Assembly: GCA_000827495.1 (NCBI GenBank)
Contig: KN817544.1
Span: forward strand, 248,001 to 312,000
Source: Hypholoma sublateritium FD-334 SS-4
Lineage: Eukaryota > Basidiomycota > Agaricomycetes > Agaricales > Strophariaceae
DNA length: 64,000 nucleotides
Direction of reading: 5' to 3'
Part shown: positions 34,935 through 48,080 of the stretch, piece after piece
Layout of the letters: the number at the start of each line of letters is the position of its first letter
Position numbering within the stretch: the stretch's first letter is position 1
Program-made: the position numbers and the translations under genes
Notes under the pieces: model-generated
Told to the model about the DNA's origin: nothing
What the model saw: only the letters and a program-made list of their open reading frames with translations
Databases searched by the model: none

Positions 34935-37900
34935 ATGGCTCACTATAAATCCTTGTCTCTTACGGGCGAGGTAGAAATGGCGAACTCTCCTCGACACTCA
35001 ACGGCCGACCTTAACGACCCATGGAATGACGAGCTCGTCAACATGGTCAGCACCAGGCATTAATTTATGCAGGGCGATTTGTCGTCTTACTCTTTACTCT
35101 TTTGATTCAACATAGTACACAGATGGCCGATTGTATCAGCCTGCGTCAAACGCCGAAACGCCGCTGCAGCCCAATACACCTTCTAAAGCAGTACTCGCTA
35201 GGAGAATGAACCAGAGAAAGCAGAATCCGAGACGGCGGAGGAATATATGGATCGTGTTAGGCGTGGCAGCAATTGTCGTCATTGCAGCAGCAGTTGTCGT
35301 CGGAGTTATTTTGAGCAAGAAGCACTCTTCTGAAGAATCAAGTTCCAGCTCTTCCAGTAGTGGAAGTAGTGGAAGCGCTGGGACCAGTGGGAGCGGCTCA
35401 ACAAACAGCGCGACGTCCGGAAAGACGGGCAGCAAGATAAAAATGGACGATGGCACAACTTTCACCTATACTAATAACTTCGGTGGAGACTGGGCGATGG
35501 ATCCAACCTCACCATTTGCGGCAGGCGGAAAGGCGCAGACCTGGAGTCCACGGATTGGTAGTGAGGATTGGGTTTGGGGAGAGCATATTGCTAGAGGCGT
35601 CAATCTCGGGTACGTGGTTATTGACGAGGATGTAAACCTAGAAGACTGACTATGTGAATGATAGTGGTTGGCTAGGTGAATTGTGAATATCCAATGTTTG
35701 CTCTGACTATTTACGAATTGGAAATAGTCACGGAACCCTTTATATCTCCTGCACTATACGAGGAATATGTGAATTCCTCCAGTATTCCTGTCGTGGATGA
35801 ATGGTCGCTATCCCTGGCGATGGGTTCCGATCTCGCCACCAAGATGGAAGCGCACTATAAGACCTTCATTGTGAGTTATACTTCGTATTTGATACTTATT
35901 CTGCTAATGCATCTCTTAGACTGAGCAAGACTTTGCCGATATTGCTGGTAAGTCTCATATTTAATCTTGCGTGTCACTACATATGAAAGTGACTTTTATG
36001 AAAGCTGCTGGGCTAAACTACGTTCGGATTCCACTTGGATTCTGGGCTATCGAAACCATCAATGACGAACCTTTTCTCGTCGGTACTTCTTGGAAGTACT
36101 TCCTCAAAGCGTAAGGCGCAGCACATTTACGTCTCGCTGCAATGTCCGACATCATTGACCTTATCTTCGACAGTATCGAATGGGGGCGGAAATATGGCAT
36201 CCGCATTTTCCTCGATCTACATGCTTTACCAGGAAGTCAAAATGGTTGGGTAAGTCCGCTGAACTTTGAGTAATACCTTATCCGACTGCATGTTCATTGT
36301 TCACATCGATTCCATGTAGAACCATTCAGGAAAAAGTGCGCAATCTACTTTACTCTTTATGAAAGACTGGCCGACTTACAGGAGACCATGTATTTTTTTC
36401 GACGCCTTCTCTGTCGATCAGGTGGCTCAGTAAACTTGTGAGTACTTCTTTGCGCCCCATCCTCCCGGCCTCACTCAACGCCACTAATTAATTCCTGTAT
36501 CCTATTCTGCTCACTTTCCTCGTCATCGTTATATCGCTTGATGGCACGATAAAGCATGAACGGAGTTATGGGCCTTGCCAACGCCGAGCGTACCCTCACC
36601 TATCTGCGGATTATAACCGAATTTATCAGCCAACCTCAGTATCGGGACGTTGTGGGGATGTAAGTCACCTCAGTTCTACAAATATAATATATACCGGCCG
36701 CGTGATGGGCGTGCGCTCTGGTATCAAGCTAATGAATCCTATCCTAGCTTCGGAATCGTGAACGAGATTCTTTGGGCAACGATCGGGGAGACCTCAGTGC
36801 AAAGTTTCTATCTCGCAGCGTACGATGCCATCAGGAACTCGACGTATGTTGCATTTTTTTTTATCCCTGCGCTCCATATTGCATTGCATTGCAATGTATT
36901 TGAAACGACGACGTGCTAACTTCTCACGTTTGCTTCCTCCTATAGAGGTGTTGGTGCTGGATCTGGCCCATACATCGCGATCCACGAGGGTTTCCAAGGA
37001 GTACGTTAGGGTGTCATTCCGGTTTTCATCTTTCGTCAGTTTTACTAATACTATCAAAACTCGTGTGGCTTAGCCCGCTATTTGGGAAGGGTGAGTTTTC
37101 CGTCCGATTATAAACGTTTGTTAGGTTCCATGCTCACCAAAACTTGAATACTGTATTGTGCTATCGTGTGCCGTTTAGGTTCCTCTCTGGTGCAGACAGA
37201 TTGACATTAGATCAGCATCCGGTAAGCAGAATCATACCTCTGACGTTCCGAAGGCAAGAACGACAACAGGTGGCTAACGAAATGTCGAAACCTTCCCTAT
37301 CTCAACACAGTATTTGGCATTCACTGGCGACACTTCTCCGTAAGTCATCCTTTGGGCTCTACAATTAGCGAAATTCATTCCCCCGCATCGGTGTTTGTCA
37401 GAATTGATCAGATGGCATTGAAGCCATGGTATGTGTCCCGAAATATAATTTGATAAATTGATGTTCCAAACTTTCCGTTTGGGGATTGACTTGAGCTTCT
37501 CTAACTTCTATTTCTCAGTGGCTGGGCGGTCGCGACGAATCAATCCCAGTCTGTTTTCGGAGTGACAGTTGGTGGAGAATTCGCCACTGCAATCAATAAC
37601 TGTGGTCTATGGTTCGTACAGCCCTGTACTTGGGCAGTGGGAGGCCGCTTCTGTTCTGCAGCCTGCAGGACCATATGACCAACGGTCTCTTATATTTTTT
37701 CTTTTGCTCACAGGCTAAATGGAATAGGATCTACACCTAGCTCTCCGGACTGTGCTACTTGGGATAACTGGAGTGCAAGTATCATCGAATTTTTCATGGT
37801 CTTGGCAGGTGCTCATCGACTTTCCTGACTTATTTATTTTCATAGGCATACTCTGCCGCCACGATTGCTAGCTTACAGCAAGTCACTCTCGCGTCCATGG

Positions 37901-38713
37901 ACGCCCTTCAAAATTTCTTTTTCTGGACATGGAAAATAGGTAACTCCACTGTACTTGGAACGTCATCTTGTCCCATGTGGCACTACCAACTTGGGTTGCA
38001 GCAAGGATGGATTCCTAAAGGTCAGGTCCCCGTGCATACATGTCAATCAACGCCTCACCTAACATTTTTTAACAATCTTTCGCAGATCCGCGGGCTGCAA
38101 TTGGTCACTGTGCTCAGGTCTTGAGTTCGTCTCAATTATTCAACGGGAATTACCCCGCGACTGCCACCGGAGGAGTGAGTACTTGGCAGCATCTCAAGTT
38201 GAATAAATTCTCACTGGCACTAATTATCGCCGCTCACACTGTCTCTCTGATCCGACCTTTTCTTCACTTCGGTTTCCTCCATGTTTTTCACAGACGGGAG
38301 CAGGCACCATTGCTCCTACACAACTTGCTTCGCACACCTTCCCGCCTGCGAGTATTATGCCCTCTTTTACAGGAACGCAAGTCGCGCTCCTGCCAACCTA
38401 TACTCCAACCGGTTCACTGAAAACTTTACCGGGGCCGACTTTCACCGCGGCACCCTCTGCAACCGTTGGTATGGGGTGGAACAATGCTGCAGATAACCAA
38501 CCAGCTTATGTGTAAGCTCCTATGTTGCGCCTCTGAGCCCGTAGCTCTCCTGACATATTGCTTATAGTCCAATTTCCGGTTGTACCTACCCAGAGTAAGT
38601 TCCGAGGTGATTATCACTTGTAGTTGGGTGCGTATTGACGACTTGAACTTCTCCATAGTCCTTGGAATGCCGTCTCTTCCCCTCTGCCATCGACTACATG
38701 CGGGGGAAACTGA
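34935..38713 (+). CDS. Membrane-anchored glucan 1,3-beta-glucosidase, GH5 (subfamily 9 type)
   Basis: Twenty-three exons rebuild 696 residues: starts at 34935, 35116, 35665, 35728, 35920, 36005, 36174, 36320, 36422, 36555, 36748, 36946, 37074, 37179, 37311, 37402, 37519, 37714, 37846, 38086, 38294, 38568 and 38659. The N-terminus is cytosolic, one transmembrane helix follows (about residues 81-103, IWIVLGVAAIVVIAAAVVVG), then a Ser/Gly linker and the extracellular GH5 barrel: RGVNLGGWLVTEPFISP, YVRIPLGFWAI, IFLDLHALPGSQNGWNHSG, FGIVNEI with acid/base Glu375, and VGGEF with nucleophile Glu478. FFFWTWKIG and WHYQLGLQQGW close the barrel. This type II topology resembles Aspergillus ExgD. The enzyme should trim cell-wall beta-1,3-glucan. 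The Pro/Thr-rich C-terminus ends in a short Cys-containing tail. Several exons are 11-17 bases. The intron after 37774 appears to use a GC donor. Confidence 0.9.
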
Positions 38714-39269
38714 TCGCAGGCACGGCACGTCTCTTCAGCCCTTCTCACACCAATGTCTACGTGCATGATTTTCCCTGGACACTTGTATACATCCGTGCTA
38801 TACGACTGCGATTCTATTTCAACTTGGCCTAGACAACCCGTTCTGAAAAAGTAATAAATATATGTTTGGACTACTTAAATAACTTCCTTTCCCCTTCTTG
38901 ACTTGTAAAAATTTGCTATATTCGGCGCGGAACTAAATAGAGTCACTTCGCTATTACTACTCAACATATTACCTATACATGGACCTCTGTGGGTTTTACG
39001 CTGTACTGCCAAGTTTCAAGGCCCATTAGGCATGAGAATGGACGTCTAGGTTGGAATACATACACTGTATACTACAGATACATCTATACTTGTCTTTAGA
39101 TCGTGAGGCTGACCACATCACATGGTATGTCAGACAACATAACCGGCCTTTCTCAGATAACGAAAGTACTGTCCATCAAGGCCCGCCGTGCTTGCACCTT
39201 TGTAGCATCTTTTACCCATGAAGTGCGGCACTCGCGTGACGTGCGGTTGTCACCGTTCACGGCACCGTA
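38714..39269. terminator. Convergent 3' region of the GH5 and ABC transporter genes
   Basis: The two genes converge here. AATAAATA at 38852-38859 is a plausible polyadenylation signal for the glucanase gene. Nothing else is supported. Confidence 0.45.
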
Positions 39270-42200
39270 TTATGTACAGAGGACAGCCGTTGTTCCCTCT
39301 GCCATCGAGTGCAGCGTGGACTTGTCCGCGCTCCTATTCACCAAAGCCTTCAGCATGCCATCTTCTTGTCTAAGCAGCGCAGTAGGTGTGTCGAACTCAA
39401 CCTGTCAGGTGATAATCAGGGAACAAGAAAACTAAGTGACGGATTGCGAATACAACATACGATTCGGCCAGCATCAAGAACCATCTGCGTATCTCGACGA
39501 CTCAGCCCCTGAAGATAATTGGCGGGGGCGAACTCACAATCTTATCGGAATCCATGATTGTTTGGAGGCGGTGTGCTACCGTTATAACAGTAACATCAGA
39601 CGCCAGACGATGCCTCAGCGTTGCTTGGATCACGGCGTCTGTCTTGTAATCTAAGGGGATGGCCAAAATGGACAGCAGAAGACGTAAAACACATTATCGA
39701 CCCCAATAAAATATCTTACCAATTGCTGATGTAGCTAATTATGAAGAGGTTTATCATCAGTGGCTTCTTACAGTTGATCCTGAAAACAACAAACCTTCGT
39801 CTAGAATAAGGAGTTTGCTGCCCCGAACCATGGCGCGGGCAAGTGCGAGGATCTGCCGCTGTCCGACGGAGAGGTTGGCACCGCCAGCGGTGATGTTACT
39901 GTCTAGAGTGATTCTGGTTCCGTCCAACTCCTCTTGCAGCGCAAAAAGGCCCGCATCACGAAGAGCGTTATTCAAATCCGCGTCGCTGTGCTCCTCAAAT
40001 GGGTCCAAGTTGCGGCGGAGGGTCCCTGCTTGCACTGTCAGAAACACGCCCAAATACACCCTGACATTGCACTGGCAACAGTTCTACATGTTACTTACCA
40101 CTGAGAAGCTCAGGCTGGATAGGTTAAATTGAGCAAATCATCCCGACAGGAACCACTACCCAGGCTCACCGTTTGTGGGATAACAGTTATATTGGATCGC
40201 AACACGTCGAGATTGAGGTTGTTGGTAGGAGTCCCATCGTAGTATATGGTACCATCTGTTACGATGCAGCGCAGCAGCGATAGCACGAGGGAGCTCTAAA
40301 ATTAGTGTTGGTTGAGATTTGCTAGTTCGGGATCTCAAAAACGCTAGTGTGGGGCTCACCTTCCCGCTTCCTGTTCGGCCAACTTTTCATGCACTTGTTT
40401 TAATTTGGCTATATAAGACAAATCAGAAGTAACCTCACCGACACCGATGCGTTCCCCAGATTTAACAGTGAAAGATATATCGTGCAAAACGTCCGGGCCA
40501 GCCTGCAATCAAGTTTCAATTTGCTGTCAATGATTCTTTCGAGGTAGGTACCTGAGAATACCGCGCAGAGAGGTTCTGAACGCGCAGCTCCCCGCTCGTG
40601 GGCCATGAAGCTGGCGGCTTGCCTGCGTCGGTGGCTTTTGGTTCATGCTCGATGTCGATATATTGCTGGATTCGCTCAAGGCTGGGGAAAGGGATAATCA
40701 AGCCGATATTCTCTCGCCAATAAGCAGTCCACCCACCTATTGGCTTCGACTTCAAGATTGTTGAAGTTCCGGACCAACCACATGACCATCATGCAGAAAT
40801 CGATGCACATATTCAGCGAGAATCCAGCATTCCCAGCACCGACAGGCCGGTCGCTGTAAACTAGATATGTTGCCAGAGAGACAGTGAAGAGAGAGCCAAG
40901 CAAGTCGATGCGCAGTCCAAACCACCTATTCAAGTTGTACGATATCCGCGCAGTCCTCACATAGTGGTCTATGCGCTGTAAGTTTTCGGTCTTGAACAAT
41001 GCTTGGGCTCCGTAGGCTCGAACAGAAACTGACGGGACATTGAGCGGGGTATCTAGAACGTCGGAAATTAAACATACCTATGCCAGTGATAGCAGCGCTG
41101 AAGTTGGACAATATTGGTGAACGAGCATTGCTAGAATCGTTGATTAAACAATATAGCATATGCCAAATTACAAGGTTCTGCTTACCTCATTTCGCGTTTT
41201 ACAGAGAGCTGTGCCTTCAAGTAGATACTCCCGAGGTACATGCACAAGCCAGCCACTGCTAGTCCTGGCGTAAAAAATACGGGCGTGAAGATAGTTATGA
41301 CCCCAAATTTGGTGATTACAGACATCCCGGTCTCTGTCAATGCAGAAACTTGCCGCGGGATGGGATTATCAACGGCACTGATGTCTTGTGTGCATCTAGC
41401 AATGATCCTAGCTGTTGGAGTTTCATCCAGCCATCTGCCAACGGAAAGCTGTCTCCAGTAATTGTAATTAAACAGAAGACTATTGGGGCTCACCTCAGAG
41501 TGCTACCAAGTATAGATTCGACCAATAAATTGTTGACCGTCCTTGACGCTCGCATCATGCCAAATATATAGTACACAAATGTGAGGGTATACACAGTGGT
41601 CATGGTACACAGAATTGCTGTATACTGCCCTAGGTAGCTGAATTCCAACGTCAATATTGTTTTGGACAGAGTGCATATGGATACTTACTAAGCAACGTTC
41701 ACTTGCGAAGCCGGGTGGTTTTCGTACTGTGATCCCCAGTAGCCAAGAAGCCATGTTTGGAAAGTGTTGGTCCAGTCAGTTAAAAGGAATCCAGCCGCCC
41801 ATGAGGAGAAAAACACCATGGGATGCTTCCCGCCTAGCGCTGCGAGGTACAATTTGATGGATTTCCATCTTATACGACCTTCTGCGATCTCCTCCGCAGC
41901 GACGAGTCTGCCATGGTCTGATTTCTCTTCTCTGGCTTCGCATAAGGGGTGATTTTCCTCATTGAGTACCTGCAGATCCTCATGGTCACGACTTGACTCC
42001 GGACTCGATTCCATACTGCACTCCAAAGTGTTTTCGATGATTTCAGCGTCTCTGCTTTGGGTGAGAATGGAGCCGTTTGATCCAATCGATACTATGTAGC
42101 TCGAAACAGGGACAGCAAGGTCGACATTATGTGTCTGGCAAAAGTATGTCAATGTAGGTAAATCCAAGTTCCACGGGGGTACTCACCACCAACAGAACAG

Positions 42201-45200
42201 TGCGACCCATGACCAAATCCCCGCGGAAGCATTTATCAACGATCCACGCAGAGCTTCAAGCGAACGATGTGAATAGATCGCATGCGGAATGCCATGAAGA
42301 CCTACGTGTGGACATCCAGAGCAGCAAGAACGTCATCTAACAAGAGTATCTTTGCTGGAGAGTATATAGCTCGCGCAAGTGAAACCCGGGCCTTATGGTG
42401 TTGAAAAATGTTATGTACATACGTGCATTATTAAATGACGCTGGTTACCTTTTGCCCGCCGCTGTGGAAAGATGTTAGGAATTGTCGACGTAAGATAGAC
42501 AGGAACTGACCTGAGTGTGAGTCCCTTTTCTCCGACTTCCGTTTCGTCTCCAGCATCGAAGATTTTCAAGTCCTGCTCCAAAGCGCACTGATATATAACT
42601 TGATACGGGAGAATATATATCTAAGTTTTCGAATGCAACAATGGTAATGAGTTCGCACCTTTTCTGTAGCGAATCTCGTCGTATGGGGACCCAAACAGGA
42701 CATTGTCACGAATCGTTTTATTTTGAATCCACGGTTCCTGAGCAGCGTACGCCACACCACCATCCCTAGGAAGATTGAACCACGAATTAGATGTCGAGCT
42801 AATAAAATGCATTTCCCCTGTTGCAACATTAGTAAATATCTACATTTGTGAGAGAGTGCGACAAACCAAGCAATGCCATCAACATAGATGTTTTTCCGGA
42901 TGCACTAGCGTGAACTTTGTAAGCCGTTCATGTAGAACCTGATTGAATGGTAGTTGACATACGTAGGGCCAGTTATGAGGTTTATACAACCAGATTTGAA
43001 GGTAAGCTCTCCGTTGATCTGAAGCCTAAAGTCGCGACTGAGCTCAGAGGATGTAAGACTTGCGTTGGTTCCCAGAGACCAGGAAAACGTTGCATCGTTG
43101 AAACCTATAGCTTGTTGATTACAATGGCTCGTATTTCGGATAGGTGTTTCTTGCAGGAATGCATCCAATAGCTCTGTGTTTCGCAAGAAATCATCCACCC
43201 GCTCGATAGAGACTTTGCCTATATCCATCGACGTTGAGTAAATTGATGGTAAGTTTGGGCGCAATCAAACCTTGGATGAGTACAACACTTTGAGATGCAA
43301 TCCTATCGAGTTGTGAGCGGAGCATAGAAAACACGGATATGCTCGAAAATATCTTAGAAACTACAGGAGATGCTTCAATTGTAGTCCCCATCAAGAAAAT
43401 GAACTAGACTGACCAGTGAGCTCTTGCTTCATGATGACAGTGTACGTTGCATATGACATGATCATGCCCACAATAGGTATGAGATGACTAGGTTGTCATA
43501 TATTGAGTGGATGCATTACCAGTTACGCAGTAATCAGACTTACTTCGAAATCTGGTTCAAAACTTCTAGAGTCTGAGAGTATAAGATATTAGATGTGTTA
43601 TAAAACTAGGCGGCACAGCGAACCGTTAGTCTCCATAGCCAAACGAGTTCGTTTTCTCGTTTGTCTTTGATTCTATCGGACATTCGTTTCTCCCAACCGA
43701 ATAGTTTGATCATACGGACTACGCTGACAGCTTAAAAAGAGCATTGAATCTGGAGACAATGTAAAGAAATTGGAACCTGAGCATACCTTCCGATATATCT
43801 TGAACACGGGCATCAGTCTGTAGCAAGACAATCGGTGTTCAGGAAGAGCTCCGTCGACTAGGTATTTCAAGAGCGCACCATCTTTATCCTAGTCCGTTGT
43901 ATATCTTGAGTAAGCTTCGCCATGTATCCGGGAAGCGGGAAAAGAAGGACTATGCAAGCGAAACCAACAAATGCACTGGCAGATTAACCCGCGTCAATTC
44001 GTGATCACGACTTGCCAGATGCTGAGACGATTCTGACCTCCATCCAAGGATTTGATAAAGGAAGGCGCAACAAAGGAATATCTGTAGGGGAACAAAAAGA
44101 ACTTTCGTAGAATAAGTTTCCTGCGGTCGTTACAGTTCACGACTCTCACAAAGCATCAGGAAATCCCTGGTTTCAAGAATATTTCTCATGTCCGTGGTAA
44201 CGAGATTGTTGAGTTTTCCAATGAGATTCGCACTTTCTGCCTTCATTTCCTTCAATTTTGTTCCATCCTTCTTCACTTTCGACACGGAAGCACGTTTACC
44301 CTTGGAGGGTTTGGAAGATGAACCAGCCTTTACTGTTATATTGCCTTCACCGTCTTCGGTCGGAATCGAGGCCTCGGTGGTCGGTGCCGTTTCGGGAACT
44401 GCGATTGCGGTGGCTGACTCTTGTCCATGACTCCTACCGCTCTTTGTATCTGGGTTTTCGACCTTAAATTGGATGCGTAAACTGTGCTCGAATATCAATT
44501 GCGTGAGAATCGCTTCTCCCTGTATCAACGTCTTCGTGTTGATAAAGCTGTACCATTGAAAGGTGAGGGATCGGATGACTGGACCGAGAAACATGCTCAG
44601 AATCCAGAACCAAGGTCGGATGTCGCTTTTAAAACTACTTTTGCCTGTTTCAAGGTAACTAAGAGAAGGATTAGAAGTTTGAAGCAATCATGATCGAAGT
44701 CAAATCTCATACTCCAGGATATAATATAAGCCGATTGGGGAAGCAAAGTAAGCAGCAGCATGAGCAACGATAAGCAGGGCGGAGATCATAAACCTCTTGC
44801 CTATTGAAATTGTCAGCAAATGTATCGATGATGGACGAAGATGCTATGAACGGAACATTACTGACGAAATACCCAGAGCAAACCGAATAACAGCCCAAAG
44901 CGTTTGGCACCCACAAATGGATCGAGATGCTGATGGATGCCGTATCAGTCATAGCCGTGGGCCGTGTTAATTGTATGCTCACAGGAAATGCTTCTTTGGT
45001 CAAATTTTTTGAATAGTCGGTATCCGAGAGAGGTGGAAGTTGATCGAATCGTAGATGGGAAACCCGAGCACCAAGGAAGATAATCGGATCCAGGTACGTA
45101 TACACCACCAACGCAAATAAAGAACATGTTTGCTCGTCGTTAGTCACCGGCATAGGGTCCTAAGGGCACGAGTATTATGATAAGCTGAGGAATTGAGAAA

Positions 45201-46165
45201 CTGAAAAGACTGCACTTTAGGGTCAACTGGAACATAGGGCCGAGGAACAAGAAGAGGTATGACCATCGCCGTCAAAAATAAAGTGGCGATTTTCAACCAT
45301 AACATTCGGCCCTCCGATATATCCTCGGGTTGCTGAGTGAATGTCGCCAGCGGCCATAAATCCCTATAGGCGTATGTGCCAAAAGTTACCAGGAGAAGAA
45401 TATCGTTGTATCTTGTCGCTAAGGTAGACCATTTTTTGACTGTCAGAGACAAGATTGCGAGAATCGAGGAATACGCCTAGTCGTCACAATATCAGCGACC
45501 AATACGGAGGTGAAATAGGGTACAGCTTACAAAAGTTACTGCTACTAAAAGTTCAGAGTATTCAAGCAGAATTTGGCGAGGTGCCCGTGCCTGAATAGTT
45601 ACCAACGACAGTCCGAATAGAATGAAGCATCCGGCGAGACGGGCTACGCCGTAAAGAAAAATATGCAATCCACCGAGAAATTTTATTCGATCTTGAACCC
45701 AGTCTCTAGTTGGTATAGAAGTTGGAATAGGTTCACGCAGTTCGGAGTTCGACGTCGAAGGATTTTCTCGGAGGTTGGCGACGCGGGTCACCAGACCGTG
45801 AATAACCTGAGCACATAGTAAAAACAGTGCAGTTAAAAAGGGGATGATGATAGAGGGAACGGGGAACCTTGATGAGAGACGCGCGTGAGCTTAGCAAGAG
45901 GTTGGGAGAGGTAGAGTCCATACATCTGGGGTGACTGATTTGAAAAGGAGCTCGAATCCGCTAACCAGTGATATTTCCAATTGCTGTCTATGTGAATGTG
46001 AGCGAATGAGTTACGATGAATTGTGGCGGGAAACCTGATATGCCACTCTATTTGAAGCGAAATATCATGGCCGCGTGTCCACGATTGCGCGTATATACTA
46101 TATATACGCGCCATTTGAGGCGGAAAGTCATGGCCGCGCGTCCATGATTGCGCGTCACGGTACAC
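39270..46165 (-). CDS. ABCC (MRP/Ycf1-type) full ABC transporter
   Basis: The gene has many short introns. An N-terminal TMD0-like hydrophobic region (about 45,870-45,200) leads to the family's [18 protein letters not shown] linker and the first membrane domain. NBD1 follows with Walker A GPTASGKTS (split by an intron), Q-loop [15 protein letters not shown], signature [13 protein letters not shown] and Walker [16 protein letters not shown] Ser/Glu-rich linker and the second membrane domain come next. NBD2 has Walker [11 protein letters not shown], signature [15 protein letters not shown], Walker B LLILDEATSAIDYKTD and H-loop VAHRL, and the protein ends about 60 residues later at 39270. NBD1 has Asp in place of the catalytic Glu, which is normal for this subfamily. 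Such pumps move glutathione conjugates, drugs or metals across vacuolar or plasma membranes. The start at 46165 is tentative: it opens with two 21-residue repeats and is joined by a 56-base intron (45923-45868). Confidence 0.85.
46030..46155. repeat. Two 63-bp direct repeats at the 5' end of the ABC transporter gene
   Basis: Two copies (about 46030-46092 and 46093-46155) share CATTTGA(A/G)GCG(A/G)AA, TCATGGCCGCG and TCCA(C/T)GATTGCGCGT. The unit is 63 bases, which is 21 codons, so if translated on the minus strand it gives QSWTRGHD twice in the same frame. It could equally be an untranslated promoter repeat. Confidence 0.7.
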
Positions 46166-46780
46166 ATGTGTCCTTGATACTTATCATCAAAGTTATCATC
46201 AGTCATTTGGTATTGCATGACAGTGGTGGAAAGAATAGATAGTGTATAGTGTGGTATAAGTACGCCTCATGCAGAGAGAACGTTCTACCTGCGACTTTAG
46301 TTAGCTCTTTCATGAAAGGAAAGTAGACTTGAAGTCGAAAACTTACAGCCCTATTGACGCCACAGCGTTTTCTGCATATCCACCAAATGTCCATGGTGGT
46401 TTTTCCTCATTTCAAATTCTAAAACAGATGACTGCATTTGTGACGGGGTAAAATCAAGGTAAAATCGAGATGGTGGATTTGCCAGTGTGCTGAACTGAGT
46501 GGCCCATTGTTCGCACAGCTCCAAGCAAAAGGGTGCACAATTGGGGTTTGATTCAGTACAATGCCGCTAAATGGAAGAAAATGTCGCCGCCACAGTGAAG
46601 ACAGTGATCATGAGTGTTGTGGTTGAAGCTGTCAGTTGTCCAACAGGCCGGGGATTCGGGAGCGTTAGGCCGGTGGCTGGAAAAGTGATCACATGCAGTC
46701 CACGTCGGCAAGCGCAAAGTTCAAACTGAGAAAGGTGACTCTCATCGTCGATTCGTCCTTACCAACAATTGCCACAGACG
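46166..46780. promoter_or_regulatory. Upstream region of the ABC transporter gene
   Basis: This region lies between the divergent ABC gene and the NOP56 relic. A small minus-strand frame with a splice donor (46394-46203, MDIWWICRKRC) could be an alternative first exon of the transporter, but I could not join it in frame. No clear TATA box is seen. Confidence 0.3.
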
Positions 46781-48080
46781 ATGTTGGTGAAACGCGTACT
46801 CCATGGATCGGCGTCCGGCTATTTACGCCTTTTTCGAGGCGACGTAGTACTACTAGTAGTAAGTACAACCGAGGATATCGGTGCCAAGTCCTTGAAGTCC
46901 GTCCAAAACTCGTTCTTGACCCTTACAAAGTTCTTCTCGGTTGGAAAAAGGCTACTTTGGAAGGTGCGAATAGTGTTAACTCTCAATTGGTTTCATCGCT
47001 GGAGCATTACCAATCTTCATATAGGCGCCCTGAATGACCTTCTCCAAAATATCCTTGACCCAAACCTTCCAAAATCGTCCAAGAAGTGAACGTTCGAACA
47101 GTCGAGCTCATTATTGCAGACCCCTTCATCTGAAAGCATTAAGAACGCCCTACTAGTAGACCTCCGAATTGATGCCTCGGAGACTTCCCAAGAACTGGTT
47201 CGTGGTACCGCCGCTCGAAATGTTTGGCAAAGTTCCAAAGGCCCAGTTCAGTATTGGACACTCCAAAACCCGCTTCTAGCAAAAGTTTACAGATAACGTC
47301 GGCCGTGTTGACAATACGATCATTCGAGGGATCGCGGTCCTCGACCAATTTAACAAAGACGTCAGCTTGTTATCCTTGCGCATCTGGGAATGGTACGGGT
47401 AGAACTGGGAAAAGCTCATCCGCCTTGTCTCCAATAATAAGTGCTCAAATACGCATAGCTCGCGAAACTCATCGGAAATGGGACATTCAACAGGCAAAGC
47501 TTCTTGAAATCACCATTAACGACGACGACGACGCGCTCTTGATCAAAATGTTCTCGGCGCTGCCCGCTACTCTATGGGTCCGGAATCGACGTGCTGAATA
47601 TCTTCGCATTTGTCACGCCGCCTCGTGTTACACTTGTCAGAGAAGATGAACTCGATTGCACCCAGTCTGGCAGCATTTCTCCGAGGGCGTGTTGCCGGGT
47701 GCTCTGCTGGAAGCTTGACTACTTTGAGTAAGTATTTCTGATGACTAGCGGTGCTAATTTCGGTGTCAAGAAAGTTCTGTTCCGCGCTTTGAAGACTAAG
47801 GGCAACACCTGCAAGGTACGTTCATCTTTTCCTTGAATGACTTCTCATAACTCATATTCTCATATAGTAAGGCCTCTCTACCGATTAAGATTCATCGGAG
47901 GTTTTTAATTCCAGGGGCCATATCCTGCAATTAATTGTGAACAGATGGTAGATAGCATCTCGCAGGAATGTTATCCCGAGATGCAACCTTTCCTCTTTAG
48001 TTGAATTGAAGGAGGAGCGGCGACCTGGATGTTATGGAGGGGAAGAAGCTCTCAAAGAAGCTCAACAAGAGGCAAGCGCG
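46781..48080 (+). pseudogene. Decayed NOP56 (box C/D snoRNP core protein) copy
   Basis: Fragments in all three plus frames follow the order of NOP56: VKRVLHGSASGYLRLF (46,787-46,834) like the family's start; TEDIGAKSLKSVQ; LLQNILDPNLPKSSKK; SIKNALLVDLRIDASETSQELVRG (47,137-47,208); VDNTIIRGIAVLDQFNKDV and IWEWYG (47,300-47,400); GAARYSMG; IAPSLAAFLRG then AGSLTTLSK (47,653-47,735); and GVKKVLFRALKTKGNT (47,762-47,812). A Lys-rich tail (about 48,020-48,080) resembles the NOP56 C-terminus. Stops and frameshifts separate nearly every fragment (for example a TAG right after IWEWYG). An intron with GTACGT donor (from 47,817) and ATAG acceptor (to 47,870) is retained in a conserved place, so this is a DNA-level duplicate and not a processed copy. 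No functional product is expected. The intact gene must lie elsewhere. Confidence 0.85.

Noticed and set aside
37940..37980. An intron starting GTAACT after KIG in the GH5 gene
   Set aside because: No AG acceptor follows before the next conserved motif, and reading straight through keeps the frame.
46203..46394. MDIWWICRKRC frame as the first exon of the ABC transporter
   Set aside because: It has a good donor, but no acceptor joins it in phase to the first hydrophobic exon. The 46165 start does join in phase.
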